Program-made: the position numbers and the translations under genes
Notes under the pieces: model-generated
Told to the model about the DNA's origin: nothing
Seen by the model: the letters and a program-made list of their open reading frames with translations, nothing else
Databases searched by the model: none
Shown: positions 1-8,819 of the stretch, piece by piece
Layout of the letters: the number at the start of each line of letters is the position of its first letter
Numbering within the stretch: the first letter of the stretch is position 1
From: Kiritimatiellia bacterium
GTDB taxonomy: Bacteria; Verrucomicrobiota; Kiritimatiellia; UBA8416; JADHWI01
Length of the DNA: 64,000 bases
Assembly: GCA_030744755.1 (NCBI GenBank)
Contig: JASLPY010000009.1
Coordinates: 693-64,692 of the forward strand
Direction: 5' to 3'

Positions 1-336
1 CGTAGGGAGGAAAGTAGCACATCCCGTGACAGGTGCGGCGCACGCGGTAGCAGCCGCCGTGACAGCTTTGGCGCGGCGGGTGGCCTTGCCGGGGTGGTAT
101 CGTCCAGACATTGGAACCAACGGCCTCGCTACTTCCAATGATTGGACGCCTACGCCGTCCAGTTCTCCAATGGTTAGAAGACCTACCCGCCCGGCTTCCA
201 AGGCTTGGAAGCCGGGACAGACGCCGTGCACGCGTCCTCACGATTTCGGATAGTGTTGCTCAAACCAAGTTCGAGTTTCGGTAAGGAGGCTCGACCATTT
301 ATTCACCTTCGGCCTCTTGGCTTCGATGAACTCTTC
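1..336. other. Non-coding stretch with a 27-nt palindrome
   Basis: I see no convincing gene here; the short open frames have no recognisable domain and no ribosome site. The notable element is a perfect palindrome at 190-216: two 13-base arms (CCCGGCTTCCAAG and its complement) around a single G. The same GGCTTCC/GGAAGCC core occurs in the hairpin array at 5151-5300, so it is probably a member of a dispersed hairpin family. It lies downstream of the last gene of the minus-strand operon and could act as a transcription end or mRNA stabiliser, but no U-tract is present. Confidence 0.5.
190..216. repeat. Perfect palindrome, 13-bp arms
   Basis: Arms at 190-202 and 204-216 are exact complements around one base (203). 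The sequence shares the GGCTTCC core with the hairpins at 5151-5167, 5201-5217 and 5249-5265. No gene overlaps it. Confidence 0.7.
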
Positions 337-1239
337 TCAGCGAAGCGAGGTGTCTTTCACATCCAGGATCTGAATCGAACAGGGGTCAATCATGCGTTTG
401 TGCATGGCTGCCTTCCAGACCACCTTTTTGTCGGGTGTTACCTCGAAGAACGGTGGAGTATCTGTCCGCCGCTTATGAGCAAACCAGTTGCCTACGATTG
501 TATTTCCATTGGGTAAGCGCTGGACGCAACATATCCACTGCAGTTTCAGATCCGGTAGATCCTTCTGGGTAAGATGCCAGACCACGTTGTCCTTTGAATC
601 CACTTCAATGACGCCGCGTTTGTAACCGATCAGTGTGTTTCCGTTATCCAGTCGAACCATACTGAAACCCATGTCAGGCACTTCTATTTCACGTATCTTC
701 TTGCCGGACGAATCGTATTCATGAACAGCCTTATCGGTGAGAAGTCCAATCAGGTAGTTGCCGTTCGGCAGTTGCCGGGCATGGCGCATTCCCATATGCG
801 AGTTACCGGCAGACTTAATCGGTACAGTTTTGACGACCTTCCCTTTCCTGTCGACCTCGACCAAACGTCTGGCCGAGGACTCTGCGACCAGCGTGTTTCC
901 ATTAGGCAGTCGCTGACAGCTCCATACCTCACTGCTTGTAATGTATTCCCATGCGACCTTCTTATCGGGGGTTACCTCGCGCGCGCCGCGTTCTTTGCCT
1001 GTAAAGCTCATCAGAATGTTGCCGTTGTCGAGCTGCCAGGCGTCCGTGCAAGGTTCTGCCGGATACTCCCACTCAATTTCCCCCGCCTCCGACATTATGA
1101 AGACACGCTTGGCACCGATAGCACTGCAGAGATAACGATGCTGCACCGCTTGTGTTTCCGGTTCGGCGCCATCCGAAGTCATGACCAGCGGCAGCAAGAA
1201 GACGGCTATTAGAAGTATATTCACAATCCTCTTTTTCAT
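337..1239 (-). CDS. Secreted beta-propeller protein, ASST/PQQ-like repeats
   Basis: This 300-residue protein begins with a Sec signal peptide (KKR followed by a hydrophobic run ending near TSDGA). The rest is a chain of repeats of the form LPNGNTLV / LDNGNTLI followed by VEVDRKGKVV-type strands, as in arylsulfotransferase-like and PQQ-type propellers. The start at 1239 is chosen because GAGGAG lies directly upstream and it begins the signal peptide; the longer open frame would overlap the transporter. It is the last gene of a seven-gene minus-strand operon, 14 bases after the symporter. I infer a periplasmic or surface propeller that binds a ligand or partner; no catalytic residue of arylsulfotransferases can be assigned. 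Confidence 0.8.
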   Translation of the reverse strand: MKKRIVNILLIAVFLLPLVMTSDGAEPETQAVQHRYLCSAIGAKRVFIMSEAGEIEWEYPAEPCTDAWQLDNGNILMSFTGKERGAREVTPDKKVAWEYITSSEVWSCQRLPNGNTLVAESSARRLVEVDRKGKVVKTVPIKSAGNSHMGMRHARQLPNGNYLIGLLTDKAVHEYDSSGKKIREIEVPDMGFSMVRLDNGNTLIGYKRGVIEVDSKDNVVWHLTQKDLPDLKLQWICCVQRLPNGNTIVGNWFAHKRRTDTPPFFEVTPDKKVVWKAAMHKRMIDPCSIQILDVKDTSLR

Positions 1240-1253
1240 TTCTTCTCCTCTGT

Positions 1254-2855
1254 TCAACTGTTGGCCAGGCTCCGCATAAAGGCTTCCCAACAGAACGAAA
1301 ACACTACCCATGATGCGGCGAGGGCCAATGCCCATTTCCACAGCCCCGGCCACGCTTTAAGACCTACCCACGGCCCCTTCGCGTCCGACAGAGTATGTAC
1401 CGTCAGGTTTTCAAGATCGACCGCAGTTGCCGGCTGTTTTTCAAACACACTCAAAGAGAAAAACATGACTATGGTGACAATGAAGGAGAAGACCCCGATA
1501 TACGCAAAGTTGACATCGCTGAAAACATCCAGCGCTATGGTGAGAGCGACACTGGTAATCATGGCGATGAATCCCGATCGCGGAGCTACCTTCTTCGTAA
1601 ACATTCCAATGAGGTAAATCGCTATAGTCACACCGAAAACATAGGCATAGAAATCCTGAATAAAGACCATCACAGAGTCCGCCTTCCGAATGATCGGTAT
1701 GAGTGCCAGCGTAAGAAGTATGGTCAGAATCTCTGCAATACGTACCACTTTCTTGAGTTCGGTCGGCGTGGCATCTTTCCTGATGATCCGTGAATAGAAA
1801 TCCTCTGTGAAGAGTGCCGAAGAAGCTGTCAGCATACCGTCAACAGTAGACAGCAATGCCGCCATGAGTCCCGCTATCAGGATACCGCGCAATCCAACCG
1901 GGACCATTACCAGGATAGCCTTGATAAACGCCTCATCCGGCAGGATATCCGGCATCTTGATCCGCATCAGGCAGCCAACCACAAACGATGCCAGCGGATA
2001 GAATACCGCAAGTATCGCAACAGCAAGAAGCCCCTTCTGCGCATCCTGCTCACTCTTGGCCGCAAGCAACCGCTGAGCCATCGAGAAATTGCAGGACAGC
2101 CAGGCCAACCCGGTAATTGGGGCCCAGGCCAGGATCGCTTGCGTTGGAAAGAACTTCGTCGTCGTCAACGACCAATCGGAAGGCGGAACGATCGTATGGA
2201 TGCTTACCCCTGCCTTCGAAATTATGGATGAATTCGCAAGAACGGCAAAGCCGCCAACCTTGTTGACCACAGCGACGATCACTATCACCAATGTTACTAT
2301 TACGAAGATCCCCTGATAGAAATCCATAGTCAAAACCGTCTTCATGCCCCCGAGAATCACGTAGAAACCAATAATGGCAGAGATGAGAATCATGCTCGAC
2401 CACAGGGGCCAACCGAGAAAGTTCTCCAGGAGAAGTGCCCCAAGGTAAACCGCGCCGGACAGGGTTATGATTAGCGCGGCCATCAGAAGTAACGAAAACA
2501 GGGACCGGCAAGGCAGGCTGAAACGCTTCTCAAGGTACTCGGGCGTGGTGACTATTCTGGATCGCCAGTAAATCGGGACGATAAACATTGCCGCGAACCA
2601 GGCGGTGAACCACATGTGCACGCTGTTCCATTGAATTATGTAGAAGCCCCACAGAAAGCCCAATCCGCACAAACTGATAATCGCAGGGTCGGCCGCCATC
2701 GCAAACAAGGCAAACGCAACCTGGTACCAGGTTCTGTCGCGTCCTCCCGTAATGAAGTCTCCGGCGGACGCCTTCTTGTAATGTCGGCTGACAAAATAGC
2801 CGGCAATGAATACAATGACAAAATAGCCGGCAACGATAATTGAATCAATCTTCAT
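1254..2855 (-). CDS. Sodium:solute symporter (SSS family)
   Basis: A 533-residue membrane protein with about 13-14 hydrophobic segments. It resembles SSS-family Na+/solute symporters: an N-terminal segment followed by FVSRHYKKASAGDFITGGR, and the core region around DFYQGIFV. The start at 2855 follows a GGGAG site and begins with MKIDSIIVAGYF; the upstream extension is not hydrophobic and overlaps the preceding gene. It lies 26 bases after the iron-dependent alcohol dehydrogenase gene and is co-oriented with the catabolic genes, so it most likely imports the substrate of this operon. The substrate cannot be read from sequence; sugars, sugar acids or polyols are typical of the family. Confidence 0.9.
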   Translation of the reverse strand: MKIDSIIVAGYFVIVFIAGYFVSRHYKKASAGDFITGGRDRTWYQVAFALFAMAADPAIISLCGLGFLWGFYIIQWNSVHMWFTAWFAAMFIVPIYWRSRIVTTPEYLEKRFSLPCRSLFSLLLMAALIITLSGAVYLGALLLENFLGWPLWSSMILISAIIGFYVILGGMKTVLTMDFYQGIFVIVTLVIVIVAVVNKVGGFAVLANSSIISKAGVSIHTIVPPSDWSLTTTKFFPTQAILAWAPITGLAWLSCNFSMAQRLLAAKSEQDAQKGLLAVAILAVFYPLASFVVGCLMRIKMPDILPDEAFIKAILVMVPVGLRGILIAGLMAALLSTVDGMLTASSALFTEDFYSRIIRKDATPTELKKVVRIAEILTILLTLALIPIIRKADSVMVFIQDFYAYVFGVTIAIYLIGMFTKKVAPRSGFIAMITSVALTIALDVFSDVNFAYIGVFSFIVTIVMFFSLSVFEKQPATAVDLENLTVHTLSDAKGPWVGLKAWPGLWKWALALAASWVVFSFCWEAFMRSLANS

Positions 2856-2881
2856 ACCAAACTCCCAGCATCGCCACCGTG

Positions 2882-4045
2882 TTACTGCGCCATCTTTAGA
2901 ATGTTGTAACAATCCTTATCGTCAAGGGGCTTGATCGAGCCTATGGCGCCATTGGCGAAGAACTTTTTGGACATCTCTTCGAACTTCTCATCTGTCTCGA
3001 TGCCGATTTCTGAAAGGGTTGTCGGCAGTTCCACTGCCTTGAAGAAGGCTTCCAGTCGATCTATTCCTTCCAGGGCCGTTCTTTCAGGATTCTCGAAATC
3101 GTATTCCACATCAAATACGCGCATCGCAAACTGAACAAAGCGGTCGACGTTGTTCTTATAGACATACCGCGCCCACCATGGTGTGAGCACAGCGAGGGTT
3201 GCTCCGTGCACGGAGTCATAGGCCGCGCCGATTTCCATGCCTATCATGTGCGAAGCCCAGTCTTCAGCTCTGCCCCTGCCCACAAGATCATTGTGTGCGA
3301 GCGTTGCGGCCCACATGATTTCAGCTCTGGCATTATAGTCATCAGGAGTTTCTTTAACAATCAGCGCATTCCTGATTGCTGCTTTTATAATGCTCTCGCA
3401 AAGCCTGTCGCTCACGTCGGTGTTTGTCGTGCTGCTGAAATAACGTTCCATCACGTGAGACATGATGTCAGCCACACCGCAGAACGTCTGGTATGGCGGC
3501 AACGAATACGTGAGTTCCGGATTCAGTATTGCAAACTTTGGCCTCAGGCAGTTGTGGATGATCGCAAGTTTGTAGCCCGTTTTGATGTTTGTAACCACCG
3601 CGCCATTCGACGATTCGCTTCCCGTCGCTGGAAAGGTCACCACAACACCGGTGGCTATCGCTTTGCTGAATGTCGCTTCGCCGGTGAACAGATCCCAGAA
3701 ATCACCGTCATGCTCCGCTCCGGCAGCGATCGCCTTGGCTGTGTCGATAACGCTTCCACCTCCGACAGCAAGAATGAATTCAATGTTCTCCTTCTTCACA
3801 AGATCAATGCCTTCGTACACCTTTGCCTCTTCGGGGTTGGGCTTGATCCCGGAAAGTTCGCAGTAATCAACACCGGCACCATCAAGAGAAGACTTGATCG
3901 TGGTCATAATACCTTCCAGGTGTGGATCGCCATATGAGCAAAGAAGCACTTTTTTCGCGTACTTTATTACTTCCTCACCTGTAGCCTTCTCCGTATCTTT
4001 CCCAAAGATGATCTCTGTGTCGTTATGAAACCTGAAATCGAGCAT
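2882..4045 (-). CDS. Iron-containing alcohol dehydrogenase (BdhA/YqhD-like)
   Basis: This 387-residue enzyme has the group III alcohol dehydrogenase layout. The nucleotide-binding GGGSVIDTAKAIA stretch lies near residue 95, and the metal-ligand region (GVADIMSHVMERYF, then WASHMIGME and VHGATLAVLTPWW) supplies the Asp and His ligands. It is closest in pattern to NAD(P)H-dependent butanol or aldehyde reductases of the BdhA/YqhD branch. It should interconvert an aldehyde and an alcohol in the cytoplasm. It sits between the URO-D-type methyltransferase (17-base gap) and the symporter (26-base gap). The operon therefore has two different alcohol dehydrogenases plus an aldehyde dehydrogenase, which points to oxidation and reduction branches for a small aldehyde intermediate. 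Confidence 0.92.
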   Translation of the reverse strand: MLDFRFHNDTEIIFGKDTEKATGEEVIKYAKKVLLCSYGDPHLEGIMTTIKSSLDGAGVDYCELSGIKPNPEEAKVYEGIDLVKKENIEFILAVGGGSVIDTAKAIAAGAEHDGDFWDLFTGEATFSKAIATGVVVTFPATGSESSNGAVVTNIKTGYKLAIIHNCLRPKFAILNPELTYSLPPYQTFCGVADIMSHVMERYFSSTTNTDVSDRLCESIIKAAIRNALIVKETPDDYNARAEIMWAATLAHNDLVGRGRAEDWASHMIGMEIGAAYDSVHGATLAVLTPWWARYVYKNNVDRFVQFAMRVFDVEYDFENPERTALEGIDRLEAFFKAVELPTTLSEIGIETDEKFEEMSKKFFANGAIGSIKPLDDKDCYNILKMAQ

Positions 4046-4062
4046 TCAACATCTCCCTGTTA

Positions 4063-5106
4063 TCAGTATTGACCATACTTTCTCGCCGCATCAGACAAAG
4101 CCTGCATGTTCTCGACCGGTGTGCTCCCCGCCAGGAGGCAGCCTGAACTCAGAATAAGACCGCAATCGGGCCTGCATGCATTGATTATTCGCTCTGCCTC
4201 TTCAAGCACCATTTCAGGAGTTCCCGAGAACATGACGCCTGACGTGTCAAGGTTTCCGATAATAGTGACCTTACCCCTGGTTGTTTCCCGGGCTTTTGCG
4301 AATTCCGTCTTGTGGTCGATTTCCCAGATCGGCGCCCTGGTCTCCATCCATTGGGTAAGAATGGGTTCGCAGTATCCGCAGATGTGAATAGAATAGGGAA
4401 TGCCGATCTGGTTACACCGATCTACCATCTGTTTTTCATAGGGCAGGCAATATTCCTCATAAACCGATGGCGAGCAAACGGAAGGTCCGGCTATGGAATC
4501 GCCCGTTGTAACCACATGCGCGCCGGCAGCTTTAAGCGCTTTGATGAACTCAAACTGGCAATCGTTGCAATACTGGAGCAGCTTGTGGATTCCCTCCTTC
4601 GACGTCTCATCCGATGCCGCCATAGCCAGGTCCATCATGAAATCCTCCATTCCCCGCATCATTGATGCCAGGCTGAAAGCGCCCTGGTCTGCACGACCCA
4701 CTACAAGGTACTCGTCCCCGATTTCCTCGAAGACTTTTCTTACCGTATCGACCCATACCGGCAATCTGCCGTCTTTTACTGGATCGGGCAACCTGAGGCT
4801 ATCTATGTCATTGTAGTCGTCCAGACAACCGCTTTTCCACCTGGGAGACGCTTCTTTCGAATACTCGACCTCGACTCCCACTGCTTCGGCCAGACAGACA
4901 GTATCGCCGCCAATTATGGATCCATCAAAATCGAATCGTTCGCGCTGCTCAACTATGGCGGCAGCCCGTTTATCGACGTCATTGGCATACTCGATGTGAT
5001 CCAATCCGGCCAGGTGGGCGGCAACATGAGCATCCTGCGGAATAACCGGCACCCTGTCGGGTATTTCCTGGTGAATAACCTTCAGACATCTCTCAAGCGA
5101 ATTCAC
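4063..5106 (-). CDS. URO-D/MtaA-type methyltransferase-like protein
   Basis: The protein has 347 residues and belongs to the uroporphyrinogen decarboxylase superfamily. The pattern HICGYCEP, then GNLDTSGVMFSGTPEMV and SSGCLLAGSTPVENM, resembles the corrinoid methyltransferase branch (MtaA, MtbA, CmuA), where His and two Cys bind zinc, rather than HemE. I choose the GTG start at 5106 because AGGAGG lies six bases upstream; the longer frame would begin inside that ribosome site. No corrinoid-binding partner is present in the window, so a methyl transfer role is inferred only. The 194-base gap before it, filled with hairpins, separates it from the aldolase. Confidence 0.85.
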   Translation of the reverse strand: MNSLERCLKVIHQEIPDRVPVIPQDAHVAAHLAGLDHIEYANDVDKRAAAIVEQRERFDFDGSIIGGDTVCLAEAVGVEVEYSKEASPRWKSGCLDDYNDIDSLRLPDPVKDGRLPVWVDTVRKVFEEIGDEYLVVGRADQGAFSLASMMRGMEDFMMDLAMAASDETSKEGIHKLLQYCNDCQFEFIKALKAAGAHVVTTGDSIAGPSVCSPSVYEEYCLPYEKQMVDRCNQIGIPYSIHICGYCEPILTQWMETRAPIWEIDHKTEFAKARETTRGKVTIIGNLDTSGVMFSGTPEMVLEEAERIINACRPDCGLILSSGCLLAGSTPVENMQALSDAARKYGQY

Positions 5107-5300
5107 TGTACACCTCCTCAACTAGTTCTTGTTGCGAAAACACTCGTGGCACCGGCTTCCAGCCGGTAACCCAAGTCCGCCCCACCGTGGGACAGAGGCT
5201 GCCGGCTGGAAGCTGGCACCACGCCGCCCCCGCCGTGGGATGGGGGCTGCCAGCTGGAAGCTGGCGCCACGCCGCCGTGGGACGGGGGTTGCCGGCTCGA
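5107..5300. repeat. Intra-operon hairpin array, about 43-base repeats
   Basis: The gap between the aldolase stop and the ribosome site of the next gene carries about three degenerate direct repeats built on CCGTGGGAYGGGGGCTGCC plus a small hairpin. The hairpins are ACCGGCT-TCC-AGCCGGT (5151-5167, inverted copy), GCCGGCT-GGA-AGCTGGC (5201-5217, one mismatch) and GCCAGCT-GGA-AGCTGGC (5249-5265). A third partial repeat ends inside the aldolase stop region. Such an array could stabilise the upstream mRNA or attenuate the downstream genes. Confidence 0.75.
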
Positions 5301-6308
5301 TCAGGCCCCCGGCGTCTGTGCAAAATCGGAAGCCTTGCCCTCGCTGTTGATGATCCTCATTCGTTCCGACACCTTGTCTACGTACGCTGGCGAGATATGG
5401 CTCTGTACGCCATTGTCCATGGCGGTAACTTTCCAGTCGCCATGCGACCGGTCCAGCTTGGCGGCGTTATCCTCATAAAAAGTCATCGCTCCCCGGGACC
5501 GTATCATGAGTGATTCGGTGGACCAATTGACTTTAACAACACCGGCTTGCGCTGCATCGCGCAGATCGCCCGAGGATAAACCCGAAGATCCATGGAGCGC
5601 GAGACCGATGTCGCGTCCCGTGATCTCTTTCAGCATTCTGATGTTTCGTTGTACTGTTTCCGAGTTGAATTCAGGATAGCCCTCAGCGGAAAACCCGTGC
5701 CTGGTACCCAGGCCGGGTGCATACAGACAAACGGCATTAGGGTACTTTTCCTCCACGGATCCAATCAGGTTTCGGGTCACTTCCTCAGGCGTTATGCCTT
5801 CGTCAACAGCCGACTCCATCTCGAGGGTTACATCGACGTTGCTCTCCACGGCTATTGCCGCGAGACGTGAAATCGCCGCGATGTTCTCTTCATCAGAGAA
5901 CTCGGATGCATCGAGTGACACGGTAGAGGCTCGGAGGGTAGTACTATTGCCTGTAATAGTTACAGGTATCCCTCGTATGGCCGCGCTAAGGATCTCCATG
6001 GTCTCAGGCCCCTTGATATGGTCTGTATGTAATACGACCGGAATGCTTCTGTATTCCGGCGAATCAGCAAGCACAGCGAGATCAGCAATATATCGCGCCA
6101 GACCACGAATTGCATCACCTGCCCCGTAACTGTGTCCTTCCAGTTGCCAGAGACTTGTTTCAATGATGAGCGGTGCATCGCACAGTTTCGCCGCCTTGAG
6201 GCAATCGGTAACCGCCGCATGGCTGTCCGCGTTCGCCGCAAGAATAGCGTAGTTGTTATCCAGTGCATGTTCGAACAGTCTTCTTGATTGAATGGGATCA
6301 CAGAGCAT
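5301..6308 (-). CDS. Class II (zinc) fructose/tagatose-bisphosphate aldolase family
   Basis: The protein has 335 residues and a TIM-barrel class II aldolase pattern. Zinc-region motifs visible are VVLHTDH (His ligand and catalytic Asp), LEMESAVDEG, GTRHG, and LALHGSSGLSSGDLRDAAQAGVVKVNWST, which is the His ligand and phosphate-loop region. Canonical bisphosphate aldolases have HLDHG and NVDTD, so this member is divergent and its substrate may differ. It lies 7 bases after the aldehyde dehydrogenase. No sugar kinase is in the operon, so the substrate may arrive phosphorylated by an enzyme encoded elsewhere or may not be phosphorylated. The last codons run into the hairpin array. Confidence 0.88.
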   Translation of the reverse strand: MLCDPIQSRRLFEHALDNNYAILAANADSHAAVTDCLKAAKLCDAPLIIETSLWQLEGHSYGAGDAIRGLARYIADLAVLADSPEYRSIPVVLHTDHIKGPETMEILSAAIRGIPVTITGNSTTLRASTVSLDASEFSDEENIAAISRLAAIAVESNVDVTLEMESAVDEGITPEEVTRNLIGSVEEKYPNAVCLYAPGLGTRHGFSAEGYPEFNSETVQRNIRMLKEITGRDIGLALHGSSGLSSGDLRDAAQAGVVKVNWSTESLMIRSRGAMTFYEDNAAKLDRSHGDWKVTAMDNGVQSHISPAYVDKVSERMRIINSEGKASDFAQTPGA

Positions 6309-6315
6309 AGAGCGA

Positions 6316-7794
6316 CTAGCCTATCTGCACCTTGATGTGCTTTGTGTTGAGATATTCAAAGATCGCTTTTCGTGACAGTTCCAACCCGTAGCCGCTTTCC
6401 TTCCACCCGGCATAGGGGCCGTAGTTTGTATTAACAGACCCATTATTCACACAGACGGTTCCAGCTTCCAGCATCTCGGATATTCTGATGATGCGGGAAA
6501 AGTCCTTTGCAAAAAGGTAGGAGACAAGTCCATATGTTGTATCGTTAGCCATGGAAACCGCCTGGTCATCATCATCGTAGGGCTGAACAGGAACGACTGG
6601 GCCGAAGGTCTCTTCATTCATGACCAGCATATCTTCGGAAACATCGGTGAGAATGGTGGGAAGATAGTACTGGCCATTCACGTATGACTCACCCTCGGGA
6701 ACCGTACCTCCATACAGCACCTTTGCACCTTTGGCGACAGCATCTGCCACATGCGCTTTCACGGTTGCCAAACCGCCGGCTGTCGTCATCGGCCCGAGGT
6801 CGACGGTGCCGTCGGTGACACCGTCGCCGATCGTCAGGGCTTCGGCCTCCTCGGTCAACTTCGCAACAAAAGCATCATATAGCGATCTATGGACATACAC
6901 GCGATTCACCGAGCTGCATGATTGCCCCATGTTTCTGAAGCCCTTGTACGCGATGGTTTTCGCAGCCAGCTCCACATCGGCATCGGCACAGACCACCGCG
7001 GGGCAATGTCCACCCAGTTCCAGGGAGATCTTTTTGAGCGATGGTGCATAAATCTCCATTAGCCGTTTTCCAGTCTTTGATGAACCCGTCATGGCAACTT
7101 TATCCACCCCGGGATGCCGCACGAGTGCCTCACCTGCCGTTGCGCCGCTTCCAGTCACCACTGCCAGCAACTCTGCAGGCAAACCGCCTTCAACCAGTGC
7201 TTCGCAGAAGGCTAATGGGGATAGCGGAGTGGCACTCGGCGGTTTGACAACAGCCGCGCAACCGGCGGCGAAAGCGGGGCCGAGCTTCCAACTCAGCAGC
7301 GAAAGCGGGTAGTTCCACGGCGTGATGAGTGCGCACACACCCACGGGATGATAGATGACCCAGGAACGAAGCCCGCTCTTCTCGGTGGGATTCGTGTAGC
7401 CTTCAATGCGAACACCCTCGGCAGCAAAATAGTCGATCGTATCGCAGCTAGCCTCTACTTCTCCCACTGATTGGTTGAGAGGTTTCCCCTGTTCCAAGGC
7501 CATGAGTCTGCCTATCTCAGCTGCGCGGGTTCTTACATGAGCCGTTGCGGACCGGATTATCTTTTCCCGTTCGTAGGCGGTTCGAGCGGCCCAATCAGTC
7601 TGCCCTCGCTGAACGATGGTCACGGCTCGATCAACATCTTCGGCTGTCGCGCGCGCGATCGTCGTCAGGACTTCACCCGTGGCAGGCGCGTGGACATCCT
7701 GCGTGGCGGAATCGCTTGCCGGGACCTGTACACCATCAACAAGAAGCCCGCGCGGCGCTATCTTTTCGGTTACTATAGTTGAGGATTGATGCAT
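6316..7794 (-). CDS. NAD(P)-dependent aldehyde dehydrogenase
   Basis: This is a 492-residue ALDH of normal length. Family motifs are ITPWNYPLSLLSWKLGPAFAAG (cofactor entry), VKPPSATPLSP, MTGSSKTGKRLM, the catalytic Glu in LELGGHCPAVV, the catalytic Cys in GQSCSSVNRVYVH, and EETFGPVVPV. It resembles succinate-semialdehyde or lactaldehyde dehydrogenases. The start overlaps the end of the Zn-alcohol dehydrogenase gene by 22 bases, which implies translational coupling. In context it would oxidise the aldehyde released by the neighbouring dehydrogenases or the aldolase. Confidence 0.94.
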   Translation of the reverse strand: MHQSSTIVTEKIAPRGLLVDGVQVPASDSATQDVHAPATGEVLTTIARATAEDVDRAVTIVQRGQTDWAARTAYEREKIIRSATAHVRTRAAEIGRLMALEQGKPLNQSVGEVEASCDTIDYFAAEGVRIEGYTNPTEKSGLRSWVIYHPVGVCALITPWNYPLSLLSWKLGPAFAAGCAAVVKPPSATPLSPLAFCEALVEGGLPAELLAVVTGSGATAGEALVRHPGVDKVAMTGSSKTGKRLMEIYAPSLKKISLELGGHCPAVVCADADVELAAKTIAYKGFRNMGQSCSSVNRVYVHRSLYDAFVAKLTEEAEALTIGDGVTDGTVDLGPMTTAGGLATVKAHVADAVAKGAKVLYGGTVPEGESYVNGQYYLPTILTDVSEDMLVMNEETFGPVVPVQPYDDDDQAVSMANDTTYGLVSYLFAKDFSRIIRISEMLEAGTVCVNNGSVNTNYGPYAGWKESGYGLELSRKAIFEYLNTKHIKVQIG

Positions 7795-8819
7795 GCTTTC
7801 AACGCCTTCCCTTCCTCCATCAGATGAAACCCGTCCGTGATGACCTCGAGTGGCAACTCCTTGTTCACAATTTTGTCTGCGGGGAAACGCCCGCTCTGCA
7901 CCAGCGCTTGCGCAGCCTGGAAATCGCTCATCTTCTCGGAGAAAGATCCGCTAACAGTGATCTCCTTGTAGTGAATATGATTGGTGTTGAGCTGTGCCGT
8001 GGGGCTCGACTTGGGCAATCCTCCAAAGAATTCCACCCGACCGGCTTTGGCGGCGATTTCGAGCGAGTCGATCTGTGCATGCGGACTCCCACAAGCCACG
8101 ATGACCACATCGGCACCAAAACCGTCGGTCAGTTCCTTGACTCTCTCAATGTGCCCACCCTCGGAGGATACAATGATCCGTTCGTCAAGATCGAACGCTT
8201 TCGCCATCTCGAGCCGACTTTCAGAGGTGTCGAGAATGAATACCTTCTGAGCGCCCTGGAGTCGTGCCAAAAGCGCATGCATCACACCAATGGGCCCCGC
8301 ACCAATTACAGCAACGACATCTTTGAGTCCAATATTCAGCCTGTTGTGATGAGCATTGATGGCGCACCCCAGTGGTTCCGAAATGGCCATCTCGCGCGAT
8401 GAGATATCTGCTTCTACTCTGAAAAGATGACCACCTGCCACAGCCTTTGCGGGCACTTTCATATGTGTTGCAAAGGCACCGTCGAAATCATACGACATCG
8501 TAGCTCGGCTGACACACAGATTGGCTCGCCCGGCACGACAGTACTTGCACTGCCCGCAAGGGATAACAATATACATTACAACACGATCGCCAACCGAGGG
8601 ACCGTCCGCAGCACGCGTCTCAACAACCGTACCACAGAATTCGTGACCAAGAATTCTCGGAGGAGTTATCTTGGCATGACCGTGCCGGTATGTCCTCAGA
8701 TCCGCGCCGCATATGCAACAAGCCTCAATCTCCAGCAGCAGTTCACCGTCCTGCAATACAGGGTCGGGAACTTCCTGCACCACAATGTTATCTTTCCCCT
8801 CAAACACTGCTGCTTTCAT
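7773..8819 (-). CDS. Zinc-dependent alcohol/polyol dehydrogenase (MDR family)
   Basis: The protein has 348 residues and the medium-chain dehydrogenase layout. ACCICGADLRTYR carries the catalytic-zinc Cys and GHEFCGTVVE the His-Glu pair. The structural zinc site is the four-Cys lobe CGQCKYCRAGRANLC, and the Rossmann motif is VAVIGAGPIGVMHALLA. It is closest in pattern to sorbitol, threonine or related polyol dehydrogenases. AAGGGG nine bases upstream supports the start. It is the first gene of the seven-gene operon and its upstream region carries a long perfect palindrome (8851-8875), a plausible operator. Confidence 0.92.
   Translation of the reverse strand: MKAAVFEGKDNIVVQEVPDPVLQDGELLLEIEACCICGADLRTYRHGHAKITPPRILGHEFCGTVVETRAADGPSVGDRVVMYIVIPCGQCKYCRAGRANLCVSRATMSYDFDGAFATHMKVPAKAVAGGHLFRVEADISSREMAISEPLGCAINAHHNRLNIGLKDVVAVIGAGPIGVMHALLARLQGAQKVFILDTSESRLEMAKAFDLDERIIVSSEGGHIERVKELTDGFGADVVIVACGSPHAQIDSLEIAAKAGRVEFFGGLPKSSPTAQLNTNHIHYKEITVSGSFSEKMSDFQAAQALVQSGRFPADKIVNKELPLEVITDGFHLMEEGKALKACINPQL

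Noticed and set aside
26-516. Small plus-strand frames at the window start
   Set aside because: They overlap the palindrome and the opposite strand of the propeller gene and show no protein family pattern.
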